64,000 bases of DNA from Gambelia wislizenii. Its lineage: Eukaryota; Chordata; Lepidosauria; Squamata; Crotaphytidae. The stretch covers positions 234,105,001-234,169,000 of the forward strand of contig JAUMIR010000004.1 in the NCBI GenBank assembly GCA_030847615.1. Reading direction: 5' to 3'. Positions 13,401 through 24,843 of the stretch are shown piece by piece; within the stretch, counting starts at the first letter, position 1; each line of letters opens with the position of its first letter. The position numbers and the translations under genes were made by a program. A model generated the notes under the pieces. That model did no database searches, had not been told where the DNA came from, and saw only the letters and a list, made by a program, of their open reading frames with translations.

Positions 13401-14740
13401 CAATTATTCCCAATTTCCACACACACACCCCAAAAAAAAAAAAAACATTTAAAAGGAACCTCTCCCCCTCCCCAAACTGACCCCCCTCCTTAATTCGGGG
13501 GCACCCCCTTCCCTGTCGACCCAACCCCATACCCCCCCCCAACCACCTACAGGCCTATTTCCCTGGAGGGAGCCGAGAAGCACACGCCAGAGCTTCCAGA
13601 CCTCTTGGCCTTCTCCGTCTTTGCTTTGGGCGTCTGAGGGAGGAGCGCTGGGCTCCCGGGGCGCTGAGGAAGCCCCCGCAGGAACCTCCCCCTTCTTCCT
13701 CCCCTCCAGCCCGTCCCTCGTGGGATTTTCATTTTCACCTCAGGTGTTAAACCCCACCGCCCACCCCCCGCAGGCTGCCGCCCTAAACCCAACAGAACAG
13801 ACAGAGAGTTTCAACTTGGGAGCAGAACCAGAAAGCCTCCCCCCGCCCCGACCTGCCAGGCTTCGTTGTATTTTTTCCCCCCCGACGGGTGTGGGGAGTA
13901 CCGCGGGGGGCTTATTGGGTCTCAGGAGGGACTGGAGCCGCCGCCGCCGCTTCCGTGAGGGCCGCTTCCGGGGACTGAAAGCACCGCCAGAAGCTCCAAG
14001 CGCCCGAGAAATTGGGGTTGCGGGGGGACGTTGTAATTCGCAGCCGGCGTGGCTTTTTCTCCCTCTTCTATTAACTTTACACTTTAGAGAAAGACGAGAG
14101 AGAAGCGGCGGCGGCGGGAGAAAAAGGGCGGGTGAAGAAGGAAGGTTTTTGTTTCTAGTCGAAAGTAAAACTCTGAGGGGATGAGCCCGGACGGTGTGCA
14201 ACACGAGTCTTGGCGGGTGGTAGGAGAGGTACTGTGCTGTCTGTGTGAGAGAGAGAAGGAAAGTGAAGGAAGAGTTCAGTCCCTCTCTCACAACACACAC
14301 ACACCCCTCCAGCCGCGGGTAAGGGAGGAGGCTCTAACTCCCATCCCCACCGCTCTCTCGCTCTCCAGAAGTCCAGCCATAATTCAAGCGATGAAACGCA
14401 CGCGAGAGAGCCGGGAGAGGCTTCCGTCGTGGGAAAAGAGCACTTGCCCCGAAGAGGGGAGAAGAAGCGGGGAAACCAACCAGCTCTCTCCACCGCCCCC
14501 CCCCCAAAAAAGAAAGACCCCACAGGCTGTGGTGCTTCCCTTGAACTTTCCTCTTCGCCTCTTCCCCAGGGACTCCCTCCCTCCTGCGGCTCAACTCTCC
14601 TCCAGTCCTGTCAGAAGAAATCCCCTGGCTCAGGAAACACGCGCGGGCACCCACGCAGAAAACCCCCGAGCCCTCCCACTCTCCTCTTCCTTTCTTGCTC
14701 CCCCCCCCGCCCCTCTCCCTCGGCGGCCCGGCGGCCTTAC

Positions 14741-14819
14741 CTTGCTCCGAAAGCACCTCCGCTTGTAGCTCCTCGTCCGATTTGAGATGCTGGGGCTTGG
14801 CTTGCTTTCGCCGAGACAT
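14741..14819 (-). CDS. SALL3: SALL3 coding exon 1 (spalt-like transcription factor 3, N-terminus)
   Basis: The 26 complete codons plus one base encode a protein beginning MSRRKQAKPQHLKSDEEL. MSRRKQAKPQH is the N-terminal motif shared by SALL1, SALL3 and SALL4, which in this family recruits the NuRD corepressor. The next residues, LKSDEEL, match SALL3; SALL1 continues with FQSD and SALL4 with INSE. The exon ends ...SEQ plus a G, immediately before GTAAGG, giving a phase 1 intron as is usual for SALL exon 1. The start codon has A at -3. SALL3 is a nuclear C2H2 zinc-finger repressor of about 1300 residues. Only about 2 percent of it is here. All finger domains would lie in exons beyond the left edge. 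The gene reads right to left, so its promoter is to the right of this exon. BCL11A has a similar start but continues KREF, so it is excluded. Confidence 0.93.
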
Positions 14820-15260
14820 GCTGCTAACTGAACCGTCCCCTTGCTCCTGCTTTTTGCAGAGACATCAGCGAGAGGTGGAGCGCCGGGGGGAAGCGGGGGG
14901 TGGGTTGGGGTGGGTGGACGGGGGTGGGGGGAAGAAGAGAGAGGCGCAGCGGCGAGGGGAAAAGTCGAGTTGGTGGCCTCGGACCACCACCGCCCCCCAC
15001 TTTCTCGCTCCTGGTTTCACCAGCAGTACTTTTAAGGAAACGGGGCGTAGGGGGGGGGGCGTCACAAGCCACCCAAGGAAGCAGCCAGGCGGCGGTGGCG
15101 GCGGTGGCGACTCAGCCGGGCGGGGAGGGCGCGGGGCTGCTGTGCTGAGTGGGCGGCTGCAGGATGGGGCGGCTGCGCGGCTCGCGCATGGGGCTCAGTA
15201 ATTATGATTGTGAATAATGCATGGCGATTAATGATGCTGGGGGCAAGCGCGGATTGGCCC
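14820..15260 (-). promoter_or_regulatory. SALL3: SALL3 5' leader and probable core promoter
   Basis: This segment lies directly upstream of the SALL3 start codon on the minus strand. Candidate core elements are a TATA-like TTAAAAGT-type stretch on the minus strand at 15028-15035, about 210 bases from the start codon, and an inverted CCAAT box (plus strand ATTGG at 15253-15257). GC boxes are frequent. The transcription start is not visible from sequence and could be dispersed, as in most CpG-island promoters. Confidence 0.45.
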
Positions 15261-15303
15261 GGCTCCAGCGGAACTCGGGCTGCATATGTAAATGAGGGAG
15301 GGC
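15199..15303. promoter_or_regulatory. AT-rich homeodomain/POU motif cluster inside the CpG island
   Basis: A short AT-rich block interrupts very GC-rich sequence. It holds TAATTATGATTGTGAATAAT, then TGCATGGCGATTAATGATGC (15199-15238), then TGCATATGTAAATGAG at 15281-15296. The last contains an octamer variant ATGTAAAT at 15286-15293. TAAT and ATTA cores and the octamer are typical binding sites for homeodomain and POU factors. Its position 380-490 bases upstream of the SALL3 start codon suggests a promoter-proximal control element. This is inferred from motif content only. Confidence 0.45.
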
Positions 15304-17499
15304 GCTCAGCAATTAGTCGCCTCGGTCGGCCAAAGGATGCGTCTGCCCGGCACCAGCAGCAGCAGCAGCGCCTCCCGCAAGAGGCACCGGCGGCGGCGGC
15401 AGCAAAACACATACACACGCACACGTACGCACACCCCAACGGACCGCCCGCCCGCTCGCTCTCTTGGCGTGTGCATTCACTTTACACAACATCAGTGTAA
15501 AAAGCTTCAGTGCCGACGCCTCCGTGGCGTTCTTCTCCCCCCCCCCCTTTTTTTTTCTTTTCTTTTTCTTTTCGGTCTCTCTTTTCGCCCTTCCTTTCTT
15601 TCTTTCCCCGCTCTTTTCTTTTCCAAACTCGCTATGACTCAGTGCCTTTTTTCCAGGTTCCTCTTTACCCAGAAGTTGTTAGTCTGCATCGCACTTCACT
15701 CGCTCTGCGGGGCCCGTCACGTTTGTCCCTGTCGGGAGGACTTGGGAAGAGCCACAGCACCAAAAGAAGAAGAAGAAGAATTAGAAGAAGGCGCCACAAC
15801 TTTGGCCGGCTTTGCTTCGCCGCCTTGCCCGCCGCTGCCTTTCCCTCGGGTCTTGTGGCCGGGATGACTTCTGCTTCTCTTTCCGGGGGGTGGGGAGAGC
15901 CGGAAGCCCAGCCGCCCAGCCCGGAGACTTCGGGGCCACTTTCGTCCTTCACCTCTTCTTCCTTCTTTGTTTTGCAGCCCTCCCCCTCTTCCTCTCTCTC
16001 TCTCTCGTCCAGGGCTTCCTCCGATGGTGCTGCCGCCGCTGCCTCTTTCTGGGGCTGGTGGTCACTTCCTGTCCTCTTTGGAGTAGGAAGTTTTCTTCCT
16101 TTCTGTCTCTCAACCTCTGAGGCAGGTTGCCGTGTGACTTTTCTGGGTGGGAGGTGGGCCCCCCTTTCCTTTCCTTTCCGGCGCCACTCCTCCCCACTTG
16201 TTCGGGCTCTCCCTTCTTCACAGGAGCTGCGCCCTCAGCTTGGATCCCGCTTTTGTTTGGAGAGGGAGAGACAATCCTTTCTCGTCAGCGGGGAGGGGGG
16301 GAAGAAAGAGAGAGAGAGCGAAAACCTCCGGCGACCCCCAGCGATGTTTGAGGGGGGTGTGGTGGTGGTGGTGGACCAAGGCAATTGTCGTGGTGCTGAC
16401 GGAGGGGGGGGCGCGAAGTGGGTATTCCCTCGCCGCCGCCTCTTCCTCCTCCTCCTCCTCCTCCTGGCCCCCTCCACTTTCCCCGCCGCCGCTCCCGCAA
16501 AGTCTCGATTGGGTGGGAGAGCGGCTGGGCTCACGGGCGCTCTCCAAGCGACGCCCCCTCCTCCTCCTCCTCCTCCTCCCCGCCTTGCGCTGGGAAAAGG
16601 AGGAACGCGCGCAGCTGGGGCGGCGCTGATTTCGGCGAGAAGAAACTTTCCAGTTTGGGAGCGGCGCGGCTCGTGTGGCGGCGGCAGCGGCGGCCCCTCC
16701 TTCTCTTTCTCCACCCTCGCCTCGCCTCGCCGCCGCCGGGTGACCCGCTCCAGGCCGGCCCTGAGCGTCCCTCAGCAAGCACTTGGGCACACCAGTAGCT
16801 CTTCCCCCTCCTTGACACGTTTACCTTCTTCCTCGCCCTCTCTGTCCTCCTCCCCTCTTTTCATTCTTCATCTCCTTCCCCCCGTTCCTTTCCAACACTC
16901 CCAATCTCACCTCCTTCCCAAGGGGATTGTGTAGGGAGTAGGAGTGTGGGGGGAGGCGAGGTCCGAACCCCTTTCCCATCCCCACCCGAACCCCAACTGT
17001 GGATGCGTGATACTTAACCACAAGTTGCCTCCCCTTCCCTCGCACAGGGTCCGCCGGTCTCCTCGGCGGGCATCTCCCTCCTCCGCCCCCTCGTGGACGC
17101 GCTTCTCCCCCCCCCCACGCGCCTCAAACAGTTTTGGGGGGTCCTTTTCTTTCGCTTCCCCCAGCGGCCTTCACTTTAGCTCTCTGTGTGTGTTGGGGGG
17201 GGGGGTCTGCGCTCCATTTCCTCTCCTGGCCATCGCCTTCCTTCCGGCCAACCTTTGGCCACCGAGGCGGCGGCGCGACCCCTCTCGCCTTCCCCAAGCC
17301 CTTTGGCTCGGGGAGCCCGCCGGAGGTCAGGCGCCCCACCTTGCGCGGGAGCATGGGGGAGAAGGAGGCGTGGGGAGGAGATTGGGGGGGAAGGGGTGTC
17401 CTCGGCACCCCCCCCGCTTCCTTTAACCTCGCCTCCTCCCAGCCCCCCTCTGCCCTCCACAGAGCTTCTGTCTTCGGGAAAACGGATGGCGGCGTGAAC

Positions 17500-18459
17500 T
17501 TCGCATTTGCGGAGTTTAGTCGACCCAGCGCTCTTTTTCCATGGAGAGCATCTTCAAGATGACCCCCACAGTTCCCTCTCGTTTGTTGGGAAACAAAATC
17601 AACACAGCCACCCACGTTAAAGCAGTCTGGTTTAACTGCTCCCCCCTTTTTTTTGTTAAAAAAAAAAAAGATGGAAATAGACATTTCCTCCCCCATGGTT
17701 TTTTTTTTTTTAAAAACTTCCCAATATTTGAAACCAAAGCCCAGAAAGGACTAAACAAATAACCTTAGCATTTCTGCTAAGTACTTAGCATTGCTGTAAA
17801 TCCTGCGATAACATTTCTGCTTATGCCGCGGTTTTAGACTTTTTATCCACGCAACGTTTTAACCGGCACCTAGTTTTCCCCTTTTTCTCTCTCCTTTTTT
17901 TGGTTTTCTGTTGTTCTCCCTTATTCCCCCCCACCTCCCCTATCCCCAAATGTGCTTTTCGAACTTGTCTCCGGTGAGGTTAAAAAAACCACACACACAC
18001 ACAACAAACAACCCCGAAAGTTTTGCCCCCTCGGCGGGTCAGCATCAGGTAGACCAGTCGGCTGGGCGGGAGGAAGACTGTCAGGTCCCACCAAGAAGAG
18101 ACGGGGAGAGACACAGCTCAGCGGCAACCGGGATCTACGGCGGCTTTTGGGCGGACTCCCGCCCCCGTCCCACCCCCGAACAAGCAGCCCTGTGCAGCCC
18201 CCGCGTGTGGAAAAAAGGAACGGAAAGAAAGAACGAGCTTGGGTGAAAGGCGCCGCGCGGGGCCTTGACGTTACTCCGGCGGCGCAATGCGGCGTTAAAT
18301 GGAGGCGCGTCTGTCGCCCTCACCTCTTTTCTCGGGGCGTGTTGGTATTCCTGTCAAACAGCTTCGAGGTGTCGTTATTTAGCCCGACAGGGATTTTTAA
18401 ACACGTTTACTTGGAATTAAGGCCCATTTGGCAACAACAATAGGACTCACCCGCGAGTC
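17500..18459. other. GC-rich 5' flank of SALL3, no gene recognised
   Basis: CpG-rich patches alternate with A or T homopolymers (17660-17671, 17701-17712). Short open frames are low complexity. No exon or repeat family was recognised. Confidence 0.5.
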
Positions 18460-18472
18460 TATTATTATTATT

Positions 18473-18505
<33 letters not shown>

Positions 18506-18506
18506 T
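18460..18506. repeat. Trinucleotide repeat (ATT)n followed by (AAT)n
   Basis: Five ATT units (18461-18475) switch to about ten AAT units (18476-18505). The tract is therefore an inverted repeat able to form a hairpin, not a plain microsatellite. Confidence 0.9.
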
Positions 18507-19284
18507 TGGCCTTATCGGCGTGTTTAGTGTTATTATTATTATTTTGACGGCCTCAGAGAGAAAACGCCTCAGGACATTACCTTCTTCCCATATATTTCCA
18601 TTCAGTTTCAATATTTCCGTCCTCCGAGGCCATGGCGAGCTTTCCTACCTTCACAAAATGTTCTCCCCTCCCCCAGCTACGGATTTGAGTAAACCATCAT
18701 CTTTTAAAAAATAAAAATAAATGTGTCACCTGGATGAGCTTTAAGAAGCTGCTCTTTGAGGGGAAAAATCACACACACACACACATATATATATAAAGAA
18801 AATGAAAAGATAGCGAGAAAGAGAGTTCGTGAGATGGGATTCTATGAGAAAAATTAAAAGGTGTCTGTGTGTCTGTGTGTGGAGGCACGTTTGAATGTTT
18901 CATGACAAGCCAACTTAAAAGAAGCTGTCATTGCCAGATTGTTATCCCCGACATTTGCACAGCCTGAGATGAGAACTCGCGTATTTATCTGAAAATACGG
19001 GCACACGCGCAGGATTTAGTTAGTTTTGAGGAGACGGGACGAGAGGTTGCTCTGGGAGTTGACAGACTTCTGAAAGTTCCTGCGCTGGCTTGGAGACAAA
19101 AAGCCGCCACTCTGTCCCCCCCTCTCTCCGATTCTGTGGAAATGGGTCACCTTCCGGAGAATTGGCGGGAAGCGTCTCCCACCCTCTTTACCTCATATCT
19201 AGTTTGAGCGCCCCTCCTCCCATCTCTTCTTCCACCAAGCGGAGAGAGGAGCGACACTTGTCAAACCCGGGGGCGCCAGACTTT
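18507..19284. other. Upstream flank, no gene recognised
   Basis: It contains a short CA/TA tract (18771-18794) and TGTGTCTG units near 18865. Nothing else was recognised. Confidence 0.5.
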
Positions 19285-19490
19285 TGTGTTGTGTGCCTTC
19301 AAGTCGTTTTCGACTGATGGCGACCCTAAGGCGAACCTATCACGGGCATTTTCTTGGCAAGATTGATTCAGAGAGGGTTTCCTCTGAGGCTGAGAGAGTG
19401 TAACTTGTCCAAGGTCACTCGGGAGGTTTCCATGGATGAGCAAGGATTCGAACTCTGGTCTCCAGAGTCGTAGTCCAACGCCCAGGCCAC
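19285..19490 (-). repeat. MIR-like squamate SINE, copy 2
   Basis: This is the same family as 2446-2668 in the same orientation. The plus strand reads TGTGTGCCTTCAAGTCG, GGCGACCCTAAGGCGAACC and CCAAGGTCACTC, with a tRNA-like box B complement near GGATTCGAACTC. It is closer to the family consensus than copy 1. It is the only interspersed element recognised between 5.8 and 24.8 kb. Confidence 0.9.
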
Positions 19491-22400
19491 ATTTACAGAG
19501 CCATCCTTCGCATCTTTACTCGGAAGTAAGCCCACAACAGCGAGTAAACGGAGGAATGGCACATTTCCATGAGGGGACCCCCCCCACACACACAAATCCA
19601 CCCCACAGGTTCTAAAGAATGGACGCTGCCCAATCTTGAATTAGTATCCCCCTCCTCTTTTTCCTCACACAAACACACTTTTTGTGCGGCGGAAACTTTG
19701 CGGCAGTCCTGGCTTTTTAAATCTCGAAACCGAACTGCAGGGAGCCAAAATGTATATAGCTCAATGCAAATCCACTCGGGACTGTAACTCAAGTGAAATC
19801 CCGTGCGTGGATTCCACTAGTGTGGCGTCGTAATATATATAAAAATAGGTTTGGCTAATCTATAAACCTCCATGTGTGGGGATCCCTCGCAGCCACATTC
19901 CTCCTCACACGATGCTGGGGCGACGGGAAGGTAAAACACTTTTCACACTAAAGGGAAAGGGGGTTGAGGGAGAAGCTTAATCAAACCCACCCCCTCCTCC
20001 TGCAATTAAATCTAATTTGTTAATTGCCCTTCCCCTCTCTGCAACGGTGCTTCCCCCCCCCCCTTCTGCAAAGAAGACACGTAATCATTTTGTCGGCTTA
20101 ATAATAATATTTTACCAATTAGTACTGTACTTTATTAGAACATTAAAGAGAGAGATACAATTAAGCGACTCCCTTGCCTTTGTACCATGGAGAAGTGGGG
20201 TGGCGGGGGAAGGGAGGGAGGGGAGAGGCTGATCTGTAAGATTGATTTCTGGGGGGGGGTGTTGAGGGTGAAAGGTTTAATCTTTCGGGTGTTATGTGCC
20301 TGTCTTTCCACACAACTCTGGCCACGGACTGGCAGTTGCAGTCCAGAACCTTCGAAGAAAGACTCACGTGTATAGAAAGTGTCTTACCAAGTACGCGGGT
20401 GGCTGATGTCCCCCCGCTCTCCATTAAGCATTTCTCTTTATTTCAGATGTATATGTGTGGCCGCGCATATGAGCTTCAGTGTCTATGGTCTCCTCTTAAG
20501 CCGCCCATTCCGACCCCTGCTCTCTTTCCCCCATCTTCCCTGCCTCTACTTTTCTTTGGAAAACTTTGGGTTTCCCCAAATACAGTTGTAAAAGACACCC
20601 CCCACCCCACCCCCACAGAGTCGTCTAAAGGCGTGAGGGCTCTCTTTTCGGAACGGATGGTCACATGCGTTCGCACTTGAGAGGAGATATGACTAGATTA
20701 ATATTATTATTGGTAAGAAGGGGTAATTGATAACACCACCTGCCACTCCGGAGCAATCAGGATGATAAATGTATCCATCAGAGGGAAATCTCTGCTTGGT
20801 CTACCACAGCCTAATCCAAACAGCATGTCAAATGTCAATTATAAAGATGTTTCCTTTCTGTTACATTTTTTTTGGGGGGGAGGCGGGTGGTGGTGGAGGC
20901 GGGAGAGGATTAGGGAAGGCAGACAGCAATCGTCTCCACCATCAGATTTATCCAGCGTTGAGAGTTTTCTAAATCCTACCTTTGCCTTCTCCGTCAGTTT
21001 CCCTCTATCAATAATATTAGTAGTAATAAGAATAATAGGAAGAAGAATACCCACGAAAGTTCCCAGACTAAAACCAACCGCGCCTCCTCCAAAGGTAAGA
21101 GGCCGCCTTTTGGACTTCTTCCACATACTTCCACCTGGTATTATCCTTTTCCCTCTCCCAATTAACCAGATTATTAATATAAGAAGACGCGAGAGGAAGG
21201 GACCCCTCAACAAACGAGGCTGTTCTGAGACAACATTTATTTGTAGATCCCGTAATAAACAGATCCGGGGTGGGGAAAGGAAAAGGAGGACCGAGGTTCT
21301 TAACTCTGGTAAGCGAGTCTCTGGCCAGAGTTGTAAGTATAGACAGATCTGCGTGGCAACCCTGCGCCCGAAGCCACTGGGACCATACTGGCTGAGAATT
21401 AAAACCCCACTCCTTTTGGTCACAAAGCATTTCAAGCTACTGTGCTTTAGGATCGCAGCTTTGCACAGTTAAAAACAGCAACGCAGAGGAGAGTAAGGTG
21501 TGTGGACTCATTCCCTTCCGCTGTCATAGGCGTCTCGTTTGCGTTAGGTAGCCCTGCACCCAGCCGTATAAAACGTGAATAACTCGAGGTAGAGGCGTTA
21601 TAAACAGGCACATAAGCTATCCATGTACAGATATTTGCATTCTCTCTCTCTCTCTCACTCTCACACACACACACATATATATACTCAAACGTTCATCCCT
21701 CCCGTTTTTTTCCCTCTCGGAACAAACGCATAGGTTTGTGCATCTGTTTTTAAAATACAACTTATATTTCAGCAGTTATGAGTGTGACCCGCCGCGCCCT
21801 CCTATAGGAAAAGTTTCCCTCCGCTCTTCTGCAGATACGCTTTTTAAAAAGGGATTATTATTAGCTGGTATTAATAGATGCACAGGCCTCAAAAGACGAA
21901 ATCAGCTATTGATAATTGCAAGAAGTATACGGCAGCTACTGTATCGATCGGCTTGTCCCTTATTCCCCTGGTATGGGAGAGATAAGAAGACACACTCTTT
22001 AGTGCAATATAATTTCTTTTGACCTATCTGCTTGCTACAGACTTATGATGAATAGCCAGAGTGGTTAAAGTCCTTTATCACGAAAGTTGCCCCTTGATAT
22101 AATATTGATTCTTTATAACTAGCTCCAAACACAAAAATCAAACTGTCCACTTGGCCATCATCATCATCAATATCATCACAAAAGCTCTGGAATAAAGATC
22201 AGCCGAGGACGGAGAACGCTTTCTATAATCTGTCCTCCTAATCTTTATTTGCTGATGATGAAAAGAAAGGGGGTGGGTGGGGCGGGATTGGGGGCAGGAA
22301 GGTGGTGGTGGTGGTGGAGGAGGAGGAGGAGGAGGTAGGGTGCCATCTGAACCAATAAAAAAAATTAGGCAAAGGGAAACCGCCTTTAAAAATTTTCCTT

Positions 22401-22799
22401 TTTAAAAAAGGAAAAAGCGGGAGGAGGGGTGTGGGTGGGGAGGAGTAGCTAGAGAAAACCATCTGGCCTCCTCGTAATGCCACCGCTCGGCAAGGAGGGC
22501 CGGGTGAGGGGGCTGCCCGCTTAGAAATTCTCCCCCAGAATCGTATTCGTTCCTGCTGGCCCAGCCCGGTCCAGAAAGTTCCTCAAAGGCAGAAGACCCG
22601 ATCCCAACGCTCTCGGTGTCTTCTTCCCTGCGTGGGGTTTTAATGAGGGTAAAAATCTTGTGGCGGCGCCGTTCTTCCCTAAGACGCTAGATTTCCTTAT
22701 CAAGATGGGATGCATTTATATAAAGCCATCAATAATCTCTTTTAGGTGACAGGTATACAGTGAAGGAGGAGGAGAGGGTCAAAGCAGAGCATGGCTTAT

Positions 22800-22801
<2 letters not shown>
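19491..22801. other. Upstream flank of SALL3, no gene recognised
   Basis: The sequence has mixed GC content with scattered CpG and short microsatellites (CA at 21663-21676, ATCATC near 22158, GGTGGT/GGA near 22300-22335). Two plus-strand GTAAG donor-like sites occur (about 21094 and 21309) without a supporting exon. No coding sequence or repeat family was recognised. Confidence 0.5.

Positions 22802-22892
<91 letters not shown>
22802..22892. repeat. Compound microsatellite (GT)n(GA)n
   Basis: About 16 GT units run directly into about 29 GA units. The open frames called across it read as Ser-Leu and His-Thr repeats and are artefacts. Confidence 0.95.
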
Positions 22893-22894
<2 letters not shown>

Positions 22895-24843
22895 TGTATG
22901 TACCCTGGTGAGCAGGCAAGCCAGATAGCTACACTTCGTTGCGTGCCTTCTCTTCCCCTCCCAGCAACACACCGACACATAAACACACGGGCGTTTAGTG
23001 CTTTTGCTCTGGCAGTAGGAGTCGCAGCACCAGCCTCACCAGAGGAATGCACAAGCATGTCTGTGTACACGAGAGGGGACGTGGAGGGAGACTTGGTGGT
23101 GGTGGGGAGTCGGCCCCGATCCCTCTTGGAGCAGTCGGGGGTGGGCAAGGTTTCATCCCGGCCAAAGGGCGTGCGGACTAGGTAGGAGCCCATTGACGCT
23201 GAAGGGCCAATTCCAGGAGACGGGATTGAGGCGGAGGAAGGGAAAGCGTCGAAGATCAGAGGCAATAAAGTTTCGTTCGTGTCGGCCATCTGCCCTTATT
23301 TTAAAGCGAGCTCTCTTTACTACAGGAGTGTAGTCGAAAGCTAAGGGCGCCGTATATCCTCCTTGAACAACACCCCCAAAAAGTTAATTCCCGGCCACCC
23401 CTCCCGAAATCTCAACTCCCGGCCCCTCGGATTGAAAATGAAAAGGTGGGCATTGTTGCCATCGGCAGAACTACGCCGCTGCTGAACTTAAGTGTTGTTG
23501 GTTTGGAACGAAGCGCAAGTCATCTGAGGCAAATGTCCGAGGTTGTTTTCCACCTGGAAGTAAAAGGGAGAGATTTAAAAACTGAGGGAGGGTGTGTGTA
23601 TGTGTGTGAGGGAAACGGCAGCCCTATGGCCGCCTGGGAAGAGGACTCTGTGGAAAAGCGGGGCTTAAAGAGGGGTAAGATTGATGAGGGCGAGGAGACA
23701 GGCGGAGTCTGTCCGGCCTTTGGTGCTCAGAACCACCTAACGACACAAGCCTGCCTGTCAATCTCTCCATCCTTCCTTCCTTCCTCCCACAGCCGCCTTT
23801 TCCCTCCCCGTCCCTGCCACTGACTGAACCCAATTTCGCACCGAGGCAGCGCTTCTACCTCAGGCTTTCCCGCCACTTCCACGGCCGGTCGCCTCCTCCT
23901 CGGGTCGCTCTCCCCGCTTCCCTTTCCTTCCTCAGCGCTCCCTCTCTTCTCCCCTCGCCCGCTCTTCGCTCGCCTTCCCGCTATGGCTCTGAGGAACTGG
24001 CCGCCCCCCTCACTTCCCCCCCCCCCACGGAGACACCCCCCAAGAACTTCCCGGGCAATTTTGCCCTTCCCGTGGCCCTCTGGCGCGCCGAGACCCATGG
24101 AAATGCCACCCCCGCCCCATTCTGGGTGCTCCAGCCGCAGGGTAAGCGGCGAGGAGAGACAGGAGACGGCTCTCTCTCTCCCCCCCCCCCTCAGCCCGGA
24201 GCTGAGGGAGGCGGGAAGCACGGAAACCCAAGGTCCGGTTCCCACCGGAGGAGAACAGAAGCGGCTTTGCCTTTCCTATAGCACTAAAATACTCCCTCTC
24301 TGTGTGTGTGTGTGTGTGTCTGCGTAGAGTGGGAATTCCCTTCTTTGTAGCTTGCAGTTGCTGCCGCCTCTGCCTGTGAGACAGGGATGCTCTTTCCCTC
24401 CCTCCCCTTCTCTCTCTCCCTCTCTTTCTCACCCGGGACTTCAGCTCATTAAGGGTCACAGAGAGATGGCAGCGATTAGACCTGCCGCGGTTCATACAGT
24501 GGGAGTCTGGAAGGAAAAGAGTAAGGCCCAAGCAAGGGCAGAGAATAGCATCACCCTTGTGAACTAGGAGAGTGGCGGTGCAAGCCTCTATTTCTCATCT
24601 CCCCAGTACTATAGGGCTGGTTTGCTTTGGGGTAAGTAAATCTAGCACAGGCAGGTCTAAGAATCAAGCAGAAGTCGCAATTAGGAAGGGGAAAGTGAAG
24701 GCCCTCAGAGCGACTTCCAAAGGTCTCTTCTAGAATGCAGATATGTTTAATATTTTGTGTGTGTGTGTGTTTTTTTTTTTAGGAAGAGATTGAGAAAACT
24801 ACTTGGTCCTATGGTTCAAAAGTTAGAGGCTTGGGAGAATGGT
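22893..24843. other. GC-rich flank with a second CpG-rich patch
   Basis: CG dinucleotides and C homopolymers are dense at about 23.6-24.25 kb. There is a TG microsatellite at 24301-24319 and TG plus poly-T at 24757-24780. A plus-strand ATG in good context at 23983 is followed by a donor-like CAGG/GTAAGC near 24139. This could be a first exon of a non-coding or unknown transcript, but nothing downstream supports it. Confidence 0.4.

Larger units (their letters stand above)
1..14740 (-). other. SALL3: SALL3 intron 1 (partial, 3' end beyond the left edge)
   Basis: This whole stretch follows the exon 1 splice donor (GT on the minus strand at 14740-14739) and runs to the left edge. SALL-family exon 2 is a very large exon encoding most zinc fingers. 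No minus-strand reading frame here contains C2H2 finger signatures or exceeds about 190 codons, so exon 2 is not in the window and intron 1 is longer than 14.7 kb. The intron is AT-rich up to about 13.4 kb. Recognised elements in it are a SINE (2446-2668), a DNA MITE (2958-3454) and a Tigger-type MITE (5595-5758). The assignment depends on the exon 1 call. Confidence 0.75.
13480..17500. promoter_or_regulatory. CpG island spanning the SALL3 first exon
   Basis: There is an abrupt change from AT-rich intron to GC-rich sequence with abundant CG dinucleotides and many GGCGG/CCGCC and GGGCGG boxes. The SALL3 start codon lies inside it at 14819. Islands of this size are typical of Polycomb-regulated developmental transcription factor promoters. 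The many long open frames on both strands (up to 474 codons at 15510-16934) come from GC-rich low-complexity sequence and are not called as genes. Boundaries are visual. Confidence 0.75.

Noticed and set aside
13547..14300. Overlapping 186-187 codon frames on opposite strands
   Set aside because: They are GC-rich low complexity, mutually overlapping, and lie in SALL3 intron 1 just after the splice donor.
14739..14740. BCL11A or SALL1/SALL4 as the gene of exon 1
   Set aside because: BCL11A continues KREF after the shared start; SALL1 and SALL4 differ right after PQH. LKSDEEL is the SALL3 form.
15510..16934. 474-codon open frame on the plus strand, with many overlapping frames on both strands
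   Set aside because: The composition is Ser/Pro/Phe/Gly low complexity from a CpG island. Six-frame openness is expected in such DNA. There are no domains, and the frames conflict with the SALL3 promoter on the other strand.
22729..23289. 186-codon minus-strand frame starting MADTNETLLPLIFDAF
   Set aside because: About a third of it is the (GT)n(GA)n microsatellite read as His-Thr and Leu-Ser. The remainder has no recognised family or splice support. A real short N-terminal exon cannot be fully excluded.
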